The notes under the pieces: model-generated
Database searches by the model: none
What the model was told of the DNA's origin: nothing
The model's input: only the letters and a program-made list of their open reading frames with translations
Translations under genes and position numbers: made by a program
Assembly: GCF_004297265.1 (NCBI RefSeq)
Contig: NZ_SCUT01000026.1
Span: 1 to 64,000 of the forward strand
Source: Reyranella sp.
GTDB lineage: Bacteria > Pseudomonadota > Alphaproteobacteria > Reyranellales > Reyranellaceae
Length of the DNA stretch: 64,000 bases
Direction: 5' to 3'
In this document: positions 18,598 to 28,335 of the stretch, piece by piece
Layout of the letters: each line of letters starts with the position of its first letter
How positions within the stretch are numbered: position 1 is the stretch's first letter

Positions 18598-19548
18598 TTA
18601 CAATCCATAATCCGACAGGGAGGTGACGCCGCGGTGAAAGCGCAGCTTGGCGAGATATTCCTGTGGGTCCTTGCGCTTCACCAACGCGTTGGGCGGCGTG
18701 TGCACCCAGTCGTAGAGCCGCGTCAGCAGGAAGCGCAGCGCCGCGCCGCGGGCCAGCAGGGGCAGCGCCTGCTTCTCGTCGTCGCCCAGCTTGCGCACGC
18801 GCTCATAGCCCTGCAGCAGGGCGCGCGCCTTGGTGGCGTTGAAGGAATTGTCGATCTCGAAGCACCAGGCGTTGAGGCAGATCGCGACGTCGTAGGCCAG
18901 CAGGTCGTTGCAGGCGAAGTAGAAGTCGATCAGGCCCGAGAGCCTGTCCTGAAGGAAGAAGACATTGTCGTTGAACAGGTCGGCGTGGATCACGCCGGCC
19001 GGCAGGTCGCGCGGCCAGTTGGCTTCGAAGAACGCGATCTCGGCGCCCAGCTCGCGGTCGAGCGGCGCATCGATCTCGCGGCGCGAGCCTTCCCAGAGCG
19101 GGCGCCAGCCGGCGACCGACAGGGCGTTGGGCCGCCTGAGCGCAAAATCCTGGCCGGCGAGGTGCATGGCGGCCAGCGCCTCGCCGACGGGTGCGCAATG
19201 CGCGACCGTCGTGCGGCGCGGCCACATGCCGTGCAGGAAGCTGGTGATCGCCGCCGGCTTCCCGGCCAGGGTGCGCAGCGCATTGCCGTCGCGGCCGTGG
19301 ATCGGCTGCGGGCAGGTGATGCCTCGCGCGGCGAGATGGTCCATCAGGCCGAGGAAGAACGGCAGGTCGCGGGGATCGACGCGCTTCTCGTAGAGCGTGA
19401 CGATGAACTGGCCCGTCGTCGTGGTGAGGAGAAAGTTCGTGTTTTCGACGCCCTCGGCGATCCCCTTGAAGGAATCGGCCTGGCCGATGTCGTATTCGGC
19501 CAGAAACGCTTCGAGTTCGGTGTCGCCGACTTCCGTGTAGACCGCCAC
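18598..19548 (-). CDS. thrB: Homoserine kinase, aminoglycoside-kinase-like type
   Basis: A 316-residue enzyme that phosphorylates homoserine in threonine synthesis. It begins [22 protein letters not shown], the signature of the alphaproteobacterial ThrB. It has the kinase motif [13 protein letters not shown] (catalytic Asp and Asn) and the metal-binding [10 protein letters not shown]. This family is unrelated to the GHMP ThrB of E. coli. The GTG start follows the ispH stop by one base. Confidence 0.96.
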   Translation of the reverse strand: MAVYTEVGDTELEAFLAEYDIGQADSFKGIAEGVENTNFLLTTTTGQFIVTLYEKRVDPRDLPFFLGLMDHLAARGITCPQPIHGRDGNALRTLAGKPAAITSFLHGMWPRRTTVAHCAPVGEALAAMHLAGQDFALRRPNALSVAGWRPLWEGSRREIDAPLDRELGAEIAFFEANWPRDLPAGVIHADLFNDNVFFLQDRLSGLIDFYFACNDLLAYDVAICLNAWCFEIDNSFNATKARALLQGYERVRKLGDDEKQALPLLARGAALRFLLTRLYDWVHTPPNALVKRKDPQEYLAKLRFHRGVTSLSDYGL

Positions 19549-19549
19549 G

Positions 19550-20500
19550 TCAGGCCACCAGCGCGCGCGGCAGTTTGAACACGACGTTTTCCTCGGTCGT
19601 GCGCACTTCCTCGACGGTGACGTCGTAGCGGGTGCGGCAGGCCTCGATCAGCTCGTCGACCAGCAGCTCGGGTGCCGAGGCGCCGGCCGTGATGCCGAGG
19701 CGATGTGCGTCGCCCAGCCAGTCCCAGTCCATATCGGCGGCGCGCTGCACCAGGCGCGACTTGGCGCAGCCGTAGTTGGCGGCGACCTCGACCAGCCGCA
19801 TCGAGTTCGACGAGTTGGGCGCGCCGATCACCACCATCGCATCGCAGCGCTGGGCGATCGCCTTGACCGCGGCCTGGCGGTTGGTCGTGGCGTAGCAGAT
19901 GTCTTCCAGCTTCGGCCCCTGGATCGACGGGAACCGGCGGCGCAGCGCGGAAACGATGCCGGTCGTGTCGTCGACCGACAGGGTGGTCTGGGTGGCGTAG
20001 GCGAGATTATCCGGATCGGCGACGGTGAGCGTTTCCGCCTGGGTCACGTCCTCGACCAGCACCACCTTGCCGGGCGGCAACTGGCCCATCGTGCCGATCA
20101 CCTCGGGATGGCCGGCATGTCCGATCAGCACGACGGTTCGGCCGGACTGGGCGTGACGCTCGGCCTCGCGATGGACCTTGGAGACCAGCGGACACGTCGC
20201 GTCGACATAGAGAAGGTCGCGGCGGACGGCCTCGGCCGGAACGGATTTCGGCACGCCATGCGCGGAAAAGACAACGGGCCGGTCGTCGGGAACCTCGTCG
20301 AGTTCGTCGACGAAGATCGCGCCCTTGGCCTCCAGGTTTTCGACCACGAAGCGATTGTGGACGATCTCGTGCCGGACATAGACCGGCCGGCCGTAACGCT
20401 CCAGCGCACGCTCGACGATCTGGATGGCACGGTCGACGCCGGCGCAGAAGCCGCGCGGGCTGGCGAGCAGGATCGTGAGCGGCTTCTTCGGGGCAATCAT
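19550..20500 (-). CDS. ispH: 4-hydroxy-3-methylbut-2-enyl diphosphate reductase
   Basis: A 316-residue 4Fe-4S enzyme, the last step of the MEP isoprenoid pathway, giving IPP and DMAPP. The three cluster Cys are in GFCAGVDRA (Cys19), [11 protein letters not shown] and ICYATTNRQ. The active-site His motif SAHGVPKSV and the [10 protein letters not shown] phosphate site are intact. [10 protein letters not shown] at 20500 is the family start; longer frames read into the upstream gap. It heads the ispH-thrB-rnhA operon. Confidence 0.98.
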   Translation of the reverse strand: MIAPKKPLTILLASPRGFCAGVDRAIQIVERALERYGRPVYVRHEIVHNRFVVENLEAKGAIFVDELDEVPDDRPVVFSAHGVPKSVPAEAVRRDLLYVDATCPLVSKVHREAERHAQSGRTVVLIGHAGHPEVIGTMGQLPPGKVVLVEDVTQAETLTVADPDNLAYATQTTLSVDDTTGIVSALRRRFPSIQGPKLEDICYATTNRQAAVKAIAQRCDAMVVIGAPNSSNSMRLVEVAANYGCAKSRLVQRAADMDWDWLGDAHRLGITAGASAPELLVDELIEACRTRYDVTVEEVRTTEENVVFKLPRALVA

Positions 20501-20621
20501 GAAATTCGTTCGACGCGATGCCGACCCGTTCGCTTGCGGGCCTGCGGACCATTGCCTAGAGTCCGTGCAGTACGGATTTGGCGCGGCACCGTAACAAAGC
20601 CGCCGCAACGGGGAAAGCAAC

Positions 20622-20864
20622 ATGACCGAACCGGTTGTCGCGGCCAGGGCGCCATCGAAGGTGGCTCTCGAGGCGGGCAAGGACTACTGGTGGTGCGCCT
20701 GCGGCCTGAGCAAGTCCCAGCCCTTCTGCGACGGCAGCCACAAGGGCACCGGCCTCGCCCCGATGAAGTACTCGGTCGAGAAGGCCGGCGATTACTGGCT
20801 CTGCGACTGCAAGCACTCCTCCAAGAAACCGCTTTGCGACGGCACACACAAGACCCTGGCATGA
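20622..20864 (+). CDS. CDGSH iron-sulfur domain protein (two clusters)
   Basis: An 80-residue protein with two CDGSH motifs, so it should bind two 2Fe-2S clusters. Ligands are Cys25, Cys27, Cys36 and His40, then Cys61, Cys63, Cys72 and His76. Its family acts in iron or redox handling. The stop overlaps the ATG of the following lipoprotein (ATGA), and that gene touches an Fe-S oxidoreductase-like gene, so the three are likely co-translated. Confidence 0.95.
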   Translation: MTEPVVAARAPSKVALEAGKDYWWCACGLSKSQPFCDGSHKGTGLAPMKYSVEKAGDYWLCDCKHSSKKPLCDGTHKTLA

Positions 20865-21394
20865 CCCTCAATATGTATCTCCGCGCCGCGCCTGTTGCGC
20901 TGGCGCTCGTTCTCTCCGCCTGCGGCGGCGGGTCCGACGACTCCGCGACCGCCTACTGCCCGGCGCCCTTCACGGTCCAGGATGCGGGCCGGCTGACCCA
21001 TTTCAAGGCGGGGCCGGGCCGCGATCCGCGCGATGTCGAGTATGAGGCGGCCCTGGCCGGCGTCGGCGCGACCTGCACATTGCGTCGCAATCGGATGGAC
21101 GTGAACCTGATCATGCGCGTCGCCGTCAGTGCCGGGCCCTCGGTCGCCGCCGGTCAGACCCGGGTGCCGTATTTCGTGCGCGTTCTCGGCAGCTCGGGCC
21201 AGGTCGTCCAGGGCCAGGATTTCACCGCCGATTTCAAGCTGTCGAGCGCCAACCCGCGCGGCCAGTCGCAGGAGGAGCTGACGCTCACCCTGCCGTTCAA
21301 CAAGATTGCCGAGCTCAACGGCTACCGCATCGCCGTCGGCCTCAAGCCGTCGATGGAAGAGCTCGACTACAATCGGCGGGCGAGCCAGCGCTGA
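20861..21394 (+). CDS. Predicted lipoprotein, unknown function
   Basis: A 177-residue protein whose signal peptide ends in the lipobox VLSAC at about residue 20, followed by a GGGSDDS linker. It is likely anchored in the outer or inner membrane. The mature part is beta-rich with two more Cys and no family I know. The ATG at 20861 overlaps the CDGSH stop; an ATG four codons later is equally possible. It ends one base into the next gene. Confidence 0.85.
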   Translation: MTLNMYLRAAPVALALVLSACGGGSDDSATAYCPAPFTVQDAGRLTHFKAGPGRDPRDVEYEAALAGVGATCTLRRNRMDVNLIMRVAVSAGPSVAAGQTRVPYFVRVLGSSGQVVQGQDFTADFKLSSANPRGQSQEELTLTLPFNKIAELNGYRIAVGLKPSMEELDYNRRASQR

Positions 21395-22740
21395 TGAGCG
21401 CCTATGCCGACAGGCTGGAAGCGTTGGCCGCCGCGGCGGCCGATCGTTGCACGTCCTGCGGCAAGTGTTTCGAGGCCTGCCCGACGGCCCGCGAAAGCGG
21501 GCTCGATGCCGGCGAGGCCGTGCAGCGGGTCGGCGAACTCGTCTCCCTGACGCGCGACGGCGGCGTCGCGGCGCCGCTGCTCGACAAGTGGCTGGGCGCC
21601 TGCGACGGCAGCGCCCAGTGCAGCGCCGCCTGTCCGGAGGACATCAACGTCCGCCAGTGGGTGACCATCGCCAAGATGAAGTCGCTGCAGGCGGTGCGGC
21701 CGGTGCAGGAAGGCGCGGCCAATGCGGCCGGCCGCTTCCGCCACATGGCGCAGGCGGTGCGGCTGCTGGCCAGCATGCAGCTTCCGTCCGAGACGCTGAA
21801 GAAGATCCTGGCGCCGGCCGAGCGGCGCACCGCCGACGTGCTGTTCTACACGGGCTGCAACGTGCTGCGCACGCCGCACATCGTGCTGAACGTCATGGAC
21901 ATCCTCGACGCGCTGGAGCTCGACTTCGACGTGGTCGGCGGCACCGCACATTGCTGCGGCGTCTATCAGTTCCAGGAAGCCGACCTTCCCACCTACGAGC
22001 GGATGGGTCATCGCACCTTCCAGCGCTTCGGCCAGTCGGGCGCCTCGAAGGTTCTCACCTGGTGCCCGACCTGCACCAAGAATTTCGACGAGCTGGAGAA
22101 GGACGTCGAGGAGCCGTCGTTCGACCTCGGCCATGTCAGTGAGTTCCTCGCCGCCAACCTCGATTCGCTGAAGGCGCGCTTCGTGGCGGAGCAGCCGAGG
22201 CGCCGCGTCGTGATCCACGAGCATCAGGGCATCGGCGCCACGGTCGAGAGCATCCGCACCCTGCTGCGCGCCGTGCCCAACCTCGAACTGGTCGAGTTGC
22301 CGCAGGACTCCGGCTTCTCCTATGCCTGCGGCGGCCAGGCCGCGAAGTTCAAGGCGCGCGAGCAGGCGATTCATCGCGACCTGGTCATGGGTGCCGTCGA
22401 TGCCGGCGCCGACACGATTGTCACCATGTACCATTCCTGCCATCGCGCGCTGTCCGGCGCCGAGGCGATCTATCCCTCGCTCCGGGTCGTGAACTTCACC
22501 GACGTGCTGGCCGAGGCGCTGGGCCGCGGCGGGCATCCCGACTACTACCAGCTCTACAGGCGCGGCGGCGCGATGGACGAGGCCGTGACGGCCGCGCGCG
22601 GCTTCCTCGAGAACAACGGCGTGCGCATCGACGAGAACGCCGTGAAGTCGCTGACCGCCGACATCTTCAACGAAACCGGCGTCGGCGGCCCGCGCGAGGC
22701 CTTCGTCGAAGCCTTTACCGCGCTCGCCCGCGAGGGCTGA
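21394..22740 (+). CDS. (Fe-S)-binding protein with CCG domains (GlpC/LutA/HdrB-like)
   Basis: A 448-residue protein. Residues 19-30 hold a 4Fe-4S ferredoxin motif (CTSCGKCFEACP) and a second, irregular one follows (CDGSAQCSAACP). A complete CCG domain comes next (YTGCN, HCCGVYQF, WCPTCTKNF). The second CCG domain is degenerate, with HEHQG, YACGGQ and YHSCH. Proteins of this kind pass electrons from lactate, glycolate, glycerol 3-phosphate or heterodisulfides. No flavoprotein partner is adjacent, so the substrate is unknown. Confidence 0.9.
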   Translation: MSAYADRLEALAAAAADRCTSCGKCFEACPTARESGLDAGEAVQRVGELVSLTRDGGVAAPLLDKWLGACDGSAQCSAACPEDINVRQWVTIAKMKSLQAVRPVQEGAANAAGRFRHMAQAVRLLASMQLPSETLKKILAPAERRTADVLFYTGCNVLRTPHIVLNVMDILDALELDFDVVGGTAHCCGVYQFQEADLPTYERMGHRTFQRFGQSGASKVLTWCPTCTKNFDELEKDVEEPSFDLGHVSEFLAANLDSLKARFVAEQPRRRVVIHEHQGIGATVESIRTLLRAVPNLELVELPQDSGFSYACGGQAAKFKAREQAIHRDLVMGAVDAGADTIVTMYHSCHRALSGAEAIYPSLRVVNFTDVLAEALGRGGHPDYYQLYRRGGAMDEAVTAARGFLENNGVRIDENAVKSLTADIFNETGVGGPREAFVEAFTALAREG

Positions 22741-22747
22741 CAGGGTC

Positions 22748-22835
22748 TGTCGTCCTGAGCGCAGCGAAGGACCTGGCGGAATGACCAAAGCACTGCGTAG
22801 CTGACGCGAGATCCTTCGCTGCGCTCAGGATGACA
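22748..22835. repeat. Inverted repeat with 25-base arms
   Basis: The arm TGTCGTCCTGAGCGCAGCG at 22748 is matched, with one or two changes, by the complement of CGCTGCGCTCAGGATGACA ending at 22835. The family CCTGAGCGCAGCGAAGGA occurs widely in bacterial intergenic DNA. It lies between the Fe-S protein and the next gene on the same strand and could form a long stem in the transcript. Confidence 0.75.
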
Positions 22836-22856
22836 AGGATTGAGTGAGGAACCGCA

Positions 22857-23195
22857 GTGACCGACGTCTGGCTCTTCTCCTACGGCACCTTGCAGCAGGA
22901 AGAGGTGCAGCTCGCGACCTTCGGGCGGCGGCTCGAAGGTCGTGTCGATGCGCTCCCGGGTTACTCGACCTCGCTGCTCGCGATCAGGGATGCCGAGGTC
23001 GTGAAGACCAGTGGCAAGACGCACCATCTGATCGCGCAGCCGTCGGGCCGTGCAAGCGATGAAGTGCCGGGCGTCGTGTTGAAGATCACGGCGGCCGAGC
23101 TTGCGGCCGCCGACACCTACGAGGTCTCGGACTACAAGCGCGTCGCGGTGCGCCTGAAGTCCGGCCTCGAAGCCTTCGTCTACGTCGCGGCCTGA
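22857..23195 (+). CDS. Gamma-glutamylcyclotransferase (AIG2-like) family protein
   Basis: A 112-residue protein with the family signature LFSYGTLQ at residues 6-13 and a central PGVVLKITAAELAAADTYEV, where Glu is the expected acid. The fold opens gamma-glutamyl peptides to 5-oxoproline in some members, but small bacterial members are uncharacterised. GTG start with GAGGAA about seven bases before it. Confidence 0.88.
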   Translation: MTDVWLFSYGTLQQEEVQLATFGRRLEGRVDALPGYSTSLLAIRDAEVVKTSGKTHHLIAQPSGRASDEVPGVVLKITAAELAAADTYEVSDYKRVAVRLKSGLEAFVYVAA

Positions 23196-23204
23196 TCCGC
23201 AGCC

Positions 23205-23660
23205 TCAGCCGAACGATCCCGCGACCTGACGGGTCGCGGCGTTCAGCCGGTTCCACACGTTGATGCTGGCGATGGCGAGCAGCAGGCCGGAGATCGCCGT
23301 CTCGTCATAGTGCTTGCGGGCTTCTTCCCAGATGGGATCGGGGATGGCGTCTTCCTTGTCGGCGAGGCGCGTCGTGGCTTCGGTGAGGGCAAGCGCCGCA
23401 CGCTCGGCGTCGGTGAACCACGGCGCTTCGCGCCAGGCGGCGATGGCGTAGATCCGGTCGTCGCTTTCGCCCGCCTTCTTCAGTTCGCGCGCGTGCATGG
23501 CGACGCAGAGGCTGCAGCCGTTGATCTGGCTCGCCCGCAGATGGACCATGTACAGCGTGGTCTGCGGTACGCCCGCCTTGTGGGCGATCGCTCCCAGCGC
23601 CAGCAGGGACTTCATCGCCTCGGGCAGGACCAGGGCGGGATTCTTCATTCGGGGTTGCAC
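23205..23660 (-). CDS. Carboxymuconolactone decarboxylase family protein (AhpD-like)
   Basis: A 151-residue, all-helical protein with the AhpD-type redox motif NGCSLCVAMH (Cys49, Cys52, His56). Members reduce peroxides or alkylhydroperoxide reductase partners, rather than decarboxylate. The GTG start at 23660 follows AGGAG by eight bases. It is divergent from an ECF41-like sigma factor; that group is known to control exactly such COE-type genes, which fits the promoter found between them. Confidence 0.93.
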   Translation of the reverse strand: MQPRMKNPALVLPEAMKSLLALGAIAHKAGVPQTTLYMVHLRASQINGCSLCVAMHARELKKAGESDDRIYAIAAWREAPWFTDAERAALALTEATTRLADKEDAIPDPIWEEARKHYDETAISGLLLAIASINVWNRLNAATRQVAGSFG

Positions 23661-23711
23661 GATTTCTTCTCCTGGATGTCATACCGGCCTTCAGCGGGCC
23701 GTCATTGCGTT

Positions 23712-23738
23712 GACGGACGGCGATGGGAGAATGTGACG
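23712..23738 (-). promoter_or_regulatory. Candidate ECF41-type promoter driving the AhpD-like gene
   Basis: Reading leftwards, CGTCACA (23732-23738) is followed after 16 bases by CGTC (23712-23715). This is one base off the TGTCACA-N15/16-CGTC motif I recall for ECF41 targets. It ends one base before the sigma gene's ATG and points at the AhpD-like gene, giving a leader of about 45 bases. A second CGTC at 23716-23719 has a spacing of 12 and is less likely. Confidence 0.6.
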
Positions 23739-24608
23739 ATGGACGAGCAGAAATTTCTGGCCGAGCGCTTCGAGGCCAATCGGCCCCATCTGCGGCGCGT
23801 CGCCTACCGCATGCTGGGTTCAGCCGCGGAGGCCGAGGATGCGGTGCAGGAGGCGTGGCTGCGGTTCAGCCGCAGCGACACCGGCGGTGTCGACAATCTG
23901 GGCGGCTGGCTGACCACGGTCACGGCACGCATCTGCCTCGATATGTTGCGCTCCCGGAAATCGCGCCGTGAGGAGGCGCTCGACGACCGGGCGCCGGCCG
24001 GCGAGGTGCCCGGCGGCTTCGAGCCCGAGCAGGAGGCGCTGCTGGCGGACTCGGTCGGCCTCGCGATGCTCGTGGTGCTGCAGGCGCTGACGCCGGCCGA
24101 GAGGGTGGCCTTCGTGCTGCACGACATGTTCGACATCTCCTTCGACGAGATCGCCTCGGTCGTCGGCCGCACGCCGGAGGCGACCCGGCAACTCGCGAGC
24201 CGCGCCCGGCGGCGCGTCCAGGGCGCGCCCGCGGTGCCCGAGGCTGAACTCGCCCGCCAGCGCGTCGTCGTCGATGCCTTTCTGACAGCCTCGCGCGACG
24301 GCGATTTCGAAGGTCTTCTCGCCCTGCTCGATCCCGAGGTCGTGGTTCGCGCCGATGCGACGGCGGTCCGGCTCGGCAATTCGTCCGAGGTGCGCGGTGC
24401 GACGGCGGTTGCAACCTTCTTCAAGGGCAAGGCCGTGCTCGCACGGGCCGCGCTGGTCGATGGCGCCGCCGGCATCGTGGTCGCGCCCAAGGGGCGGCTG
24501 CTGCTCGTTCTGTTGCCGAGGGTCGTGGACGGAAGGATCGTCGCGATCGACGTGGTGGCCGATCCGGATCGTCTCGGCGCCCTCGACCTGGGCACCGGCC
24601 CGGGCTGA
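23739..24608 (+). CDS. ECF sigma factor with C-terminal SnoaL-like domain (SigJ/ECF41-like)
   Basis: A 289-residue sigma factor. Region 2 (about 10-80) has AEDAVQEAWLRF and GGWLTTVTARICLDMLR; region 4 (about 108-165) has LTPAERVAFVLHD and the helix-turn-helix FDEIASVVGRTPEATRQLASRARR. A fused SnoaL-like domain fills the last 115 residues and ends with ADPDRL in place of the usual NPDKL. The DGGGK motif of many ECF41 proteins is not obvious here. No anti-sigma gene is adjacent, as expected when the fused domain regulates activity. Confidence 0.93.
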   Translation: MDEQKFLAERFEANRPHLRRVAYRMLGSAAEAEDAVQEAWLRFSRSDTGGVDNLGGWLTTVTARICLDMLRSRKSRREEALDDRAPAGEVPGGFEPEQEALLADSVGLAMLVVLQALTPAERVAFVLHDMFDISFDEIASVVGRTPEATRQLASRARRRVQGAPAVPEAELARQRVVVDAFLTASRDGDFEGLLALLDPEVVVRADATAVRLGNSSEVRGATAVATFFKGKAVLARAALVDGAAGIVVAPKGRLLLVLLPRVVDGRIVAIDVVADPDRLGALDLGTGPG

Positions 24609-24612
24609 CTAC

Positions 24613-25524
24613 TCAGCCGTTGCGGAAGGCGTCGATCACGAGCCCGCGCAGCCATCGGTTGGCGGCGTCGCCGTCGGCCGAGGCGTGCCAGTAGAGGTAA
24701 AGGTCCAGGGTCGGCATCCGGAAGGGAAAGGCCACGGTCTCGGTCCGGAGGCCGGCCGACAGGATCGGGGCGTAGCGCTCGGCCATGGTGAGCACCAGAT
24801 CGCTGGCCGCGACGGCGCGCAGCGCGGCGAGATAGTTGCGGCAGCGCAGGCGGATGCGGCGGCTGAGGCCGCGCTTGGAAAGTTCGACGTCTTCCAGGCC
24901 CGGCCCCTGCCGGCGCGAGGTCACCATGACGTGGTCCTGCTCGAGATAGCGGTCGAGCGTCAGGCGGCCTTTGCGCAGCGCCGGATGACCGCGCCGCATC
25001 ACCACCACAGCCCGGTCGGCACTGATCTTCAGGCGGCGGACGCTGTCGGTCAGCGGCAGGGCGATGTCGATGGCGAGGCTCACGGTGCCGGTGCCGAGCG
25101 CACTCTCGACGTTGCGGCGGCGCACCTGCACGGTGCGCAGGTCGATGCCCCGTCCGGCGCGGGCGATGCGGCCCATGATGGCGGGCAGCATCAGCGTCTC
25201 GGTGGGATCGCGCAGGCTGATAGTGAACTGCGCTTCCGACATCGCGGGATCGAAGCGGCCGGCGCCGGCGACCAGCCGGTCCAGCGTCTCCAGGCCCTGG
25301 CGCAGCGGCGTGACCAGCTCGCGGGCGAGCGGTGTCGGCACCAGCTTGCGGCCCTCGCGGGTGAGGAGCGGATCGCCGAACATCAGGCGCAGGCGCGCCA
25401 GCGAGTGGCTGATCGCCGACTGGCTGAGGTTCATCCGCTCCGCGGCGCGCGTGACGCCGCCCTCGCCGAGGATCGCATCGAGCACGCGCAGGAGTTCGAG
25501 ATCGGCGCGCCGTTCATGAACCAT
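24613..25524 (-). CDS. LysR-family transcriptional regulator
   Basis: A 303-residue regulator. The N-terminal winged helix-turn-helix (about 5-65) reads LLRVLDAILGEGGVTRAAERMNLSQSAISHSLARLR; the effector-binding domain follows from about 90. The ATG at 25524 is chosen; an upstream TTG would add seven residues. It is divergent from an acyl-CoA dehydrogenase with 87 bases between, where ATGG-N4-CCAT (25529-25540) is a possible but weak operator. Confidence 0.94.
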   Translation of the reverse strand: MVHERRADLELLRVLDAILGEGGVTRAAERMNLSQSAISHSLARLRLMFGDPLLTREGRKLVPTPLARELVTPLRQGLETLDRLVAGAGRFDPAMSEAQFTISLRDPTETLMLPAIMGRIARAGRGIDLRTVQVRRRNVESALGTGTVSLAIDIALPLTDSVRRLKISADRAVVVMRRGHPALRKGRLTLDRYLEQDHVMVTSRRQGPGLEDVELSKRGLSRRIRLRCRNYLAALRAVAASDLVLTMAERYAPILSAGLRTETVAFPFRMPTLDLYLYWHASADGDAANRWLRGLVIDAFRNG

Positions 25525-25611
25525 GTGAATGGATACCCATGACAAACCACCATTTCTCTCATTGTCGGGGTGCGCCTAGCTTGCGGTCAACCCAACCGCA
25601 GGAGACCCGTC

Positions 25612-26814
<1,203 letters not shown>

Positions 26815-26826
26815 CGGCAGCTGATC

Positions 26827-27198
26827 CTATAGCGATTGCCGAATTTCCTCGATCACGACTTTCCACGTCTCGATCGTCGCCGTCGATGGAAGCTCCCAAA
26901 TATCTTCCGCTGGATATCTGTAGGCCACGCCATACGGGGTAAGTTTGGCGAGGTCGGCAAGCTTGGTCTTCAAAGGATGGCTCGCTGGTAACAGCCCAAT
27001 CAGCGCGCCGATATCGTGAGTTTTCGGGAAGGCTATTCGGGTTTCGACAAGGACTGCCTTGACTAATTTCTCGGCAGCCTGTTGGCAGTGGTAGGCCGCG
27101 CCCGCCAAGGATGGCAGCGGCCCATGGAGGTTGTTGACGACCTGGCGCAGATCGTCATCAACCACAGCTAACCACGCGGTGGCCGGCTCACTGGCCAT
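26827..27198 (-). CDS. HEPN-domain protein (toxin of a MNT/HEPN pair)
   Basis: A 123-residue all-alpha protein. AYHCQQAAEKLVKAVLVE is the family helix, and RIAFPKTHDIGAL supplies the R-x6-H variant of the HEPN RNase motif. Such proteins are RNase-type toxins or partners of minimal nucleotidyltransferases. It overlaps the upstream nucleotidyltransferase gene by 11 bases. Both genes are visibly AT-richer than their neighbours, which suggests recent acquisition. Confidence 0.9.
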   Translation of the reverse strand: MASEPATAWLAVVDDDLRQVVNNLHGPLPSLAGAAYHCQQAAEKLVKAVLVETRIAFPKTHDIGALIGLLPASHPLKTKLADLAKLTPYGVAYRYPAEDIWELPSTATIETWKVVIEEIRQSL

Positions 27199-27520
27199 AT
27201 ACGAGGTGCCCCTCGTGTGTCGCGAGATAGCTCAGAGTCCCAATGTCGTTGCGCCGCCGTTCGAACACGCTGCGTCGGCAGGGGACAATGTCGAGGGAGA
27301 TGCCCGGATCGCGAGGAATGTCGGCGGTAACGGACAGGGATCTCAATTCCGGAGGCGCATTATCTGAAACGATGACCAACAGATCGTAGTCACTGTCGGC
27401 GTTCGCATCACCACGAGCGCGGCTGCCGAAGAGATAGATGGCTTCAGGCGCCATCGCGCTCACGACGCGGGCGACCATTCGATCAAGGACATCAGACTGT
27501 CTGACGCTCATGTTGATCAT
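27188..27520 (-). CDS. MNT-family nucleotidyltransferase (antitoxin partner)
   Basis: A 110-residue minimal nucleotidyltransferase with the pol-beta motif LFGSRARGDANADSDYDLLV (Gly-Ser and two Asp) and a third Asp in SLDIVPC. In characterised pairs the MNT protein adds AMP to the HEPN toxin and disarms it. The ATG at 27520 is used; a second at 27511 (MSVRQSD) is possible. The gene order, antitoxin first with an overlap, fits a type VII system. Confidence 0.9.
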   Translation of the reverse strand: MINMSVRQSDVLDRMVARVVSAMAPEAIYLFGSRARGDANADSDYDLLVIVSDNAPPELRSLSVTADIPRDPGISLDIVPCRRSVFERRRNDIGTLSYLATHEGHLVYGQ

Positions 27521-27543
27521 TATACACCATGGGCAATCGGTCC

Positions 27544-28119
27544 CTATTGCGACTTCACCGCCAGAACCGCCCAGGCGGCAGCGGCGAAGAATGCCGTGTG
27601 GGCGCTGAGCGGCCCTTCGAAGCGGCCGTAGACCTTGTAGGTCGCGGGCTGCATCACGGTGCCGATGGCCGACGCGGCGGCGAGGTCGGGATCGCGCGCC
27701 GGGATCTCGCCCGCGACCATCGCTTCGGCGACGACCCCGCGTACGACATCGACCGGGTTGGGCGTGCCGTCGGGGACCATCGCCAGGAAGAGATGCTGGG
27801 TGAGCAGGTGGTAGGCGAACAGGGACCAGTCCCTGTCCGCCCATTCGCAGTAGCAGCGGACGATGGCGTCGATTTTTCCGCGCAGGTCCGTGACCGACTG
27901 ATGCGCCTCGGTCAGCGCCTCGGCCAGCGCGCGGTGATGGCCGAGGAAGATGTCGAGCGCGAGCCGCTCCTTGCTGGGGAAGTAGCGGTAGATCGTGCCC
28001 TCGGCGATCGACGCCGCCATGGCGATTTCCCGGGTCGTGGTCTCGGCGACGCCGCGCGCCACGAACAGGGTGAGGGCCGCGCGCTCTACGCGGGCTTTTG
28101 TCTCTTCGGCTTTGCCCAT
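27544..28119 (-). CDS. TetR-family transcriptional regulator
   Basis: A 191-residue repressor. The N-terminal helix-turn-helix (about 10-55) reads TTTREIAMAASIAEGTIYRYFPSKE; the C-terminal ligand domain is mostly helical. No ribosome binding site precedes the ATG, which lies 34 bases inside an upstream small gene, so translation is probably coupled to it. Three TGAG-N6-CTCA palindromes lie upstream, so the operon is likely self-repressed. No obvious target gene adjoins on the other side. Confidence 0.95.
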   Translation of the reverse strand: MGKAEETKARVERAALTLFVARGVAETTTREIAMAASIAEGTIYRYFPSKERLALDIFLGHHRALAEALTEAHQSVTDLRGKIDAIVRCYCEWADRDWSLFAYHLLTQHLFLAMVPDGTPNPVDVVRGVVAEAMVAGEIPARDPDLAAASAIGTVMQPATYKVYGRFEGPLSAHTAFFAAAAWAVLAVKSQ

Positions 28120-28283
28120 GCCGCGCAGTCTATGAGGGAGCGCTCACTCGGAAAAGCGGGAGCATCGTCTTCGGTGTCGCACAGCCAGCGCCAATCGATG
28201 ACCCAGTCCCGGGTCGCTCCCGATGCCGGATGAGCGTCGCTCTGGAGCTTGAGAAATTCGTCGAAAGACCGGCGGATGAACAT
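28086..28283 (-). CDS. Small protein encoded ahead of tetR
   Basis: A 65-residue reading frame starting MFIRRSFDEFLKLQS. A near-perfect TAAGGAGG lies five bases before its ATG, one of the strongest ribosome binding sites in the window. Its last 34 bases overlap the start of tetR in another frame. It is Trp-rich (WVIDWRWLC) and ends in KPKRQKP; no family recognised. It may be a regulatory peptide, or a translated leader that feeds ribosomes to tetR. Confidence 0.6.
   Translation of the reverse strand: MFIRRSFDEFLKLQSDAHPASGATRDWVIDWRWLCDTEDDAPAFPSERSLIDCAAWAKPKRQKPA
28133..28146. promoter_or_regulatory. TetR-type operator, internal copy
   Basis: TGAGGGAGCGCTCA keeps the TGAG-N6-CTCA pattern and matches the palindrome at 28299 in 12 of 14 bases. 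It lies inside the small gene, 14 bases before the tetR ATG. It could be a roadblock site or serve an internal promoter. Confidence 0.5.
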
Positions 28284-28298
28284 GCCAACCTCCTTAAG

Positions 28299-28335
28299 TG
28301 AGTAAGCGCTCATAAATTAAGTGAGCGATCACTCA
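28299..28335. promoter_or_regulatory. Two TetR-type operators overlapping a promoter
   Basis: TGAGTAAGCGCTCA (28299-28312) and TGAGCGATCACTCA (28322-28335) share TGAG-N6-CTCA; their centres are 23 bases apart, about two helical turns. On the minus strand they cover a possible promoter, TTGAGT (28331-28336) and TATGAG (28309-28314) with 16 bases between. This is a classical autorepression layout for the adjacent TetR protein. Confidence 0.7.
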
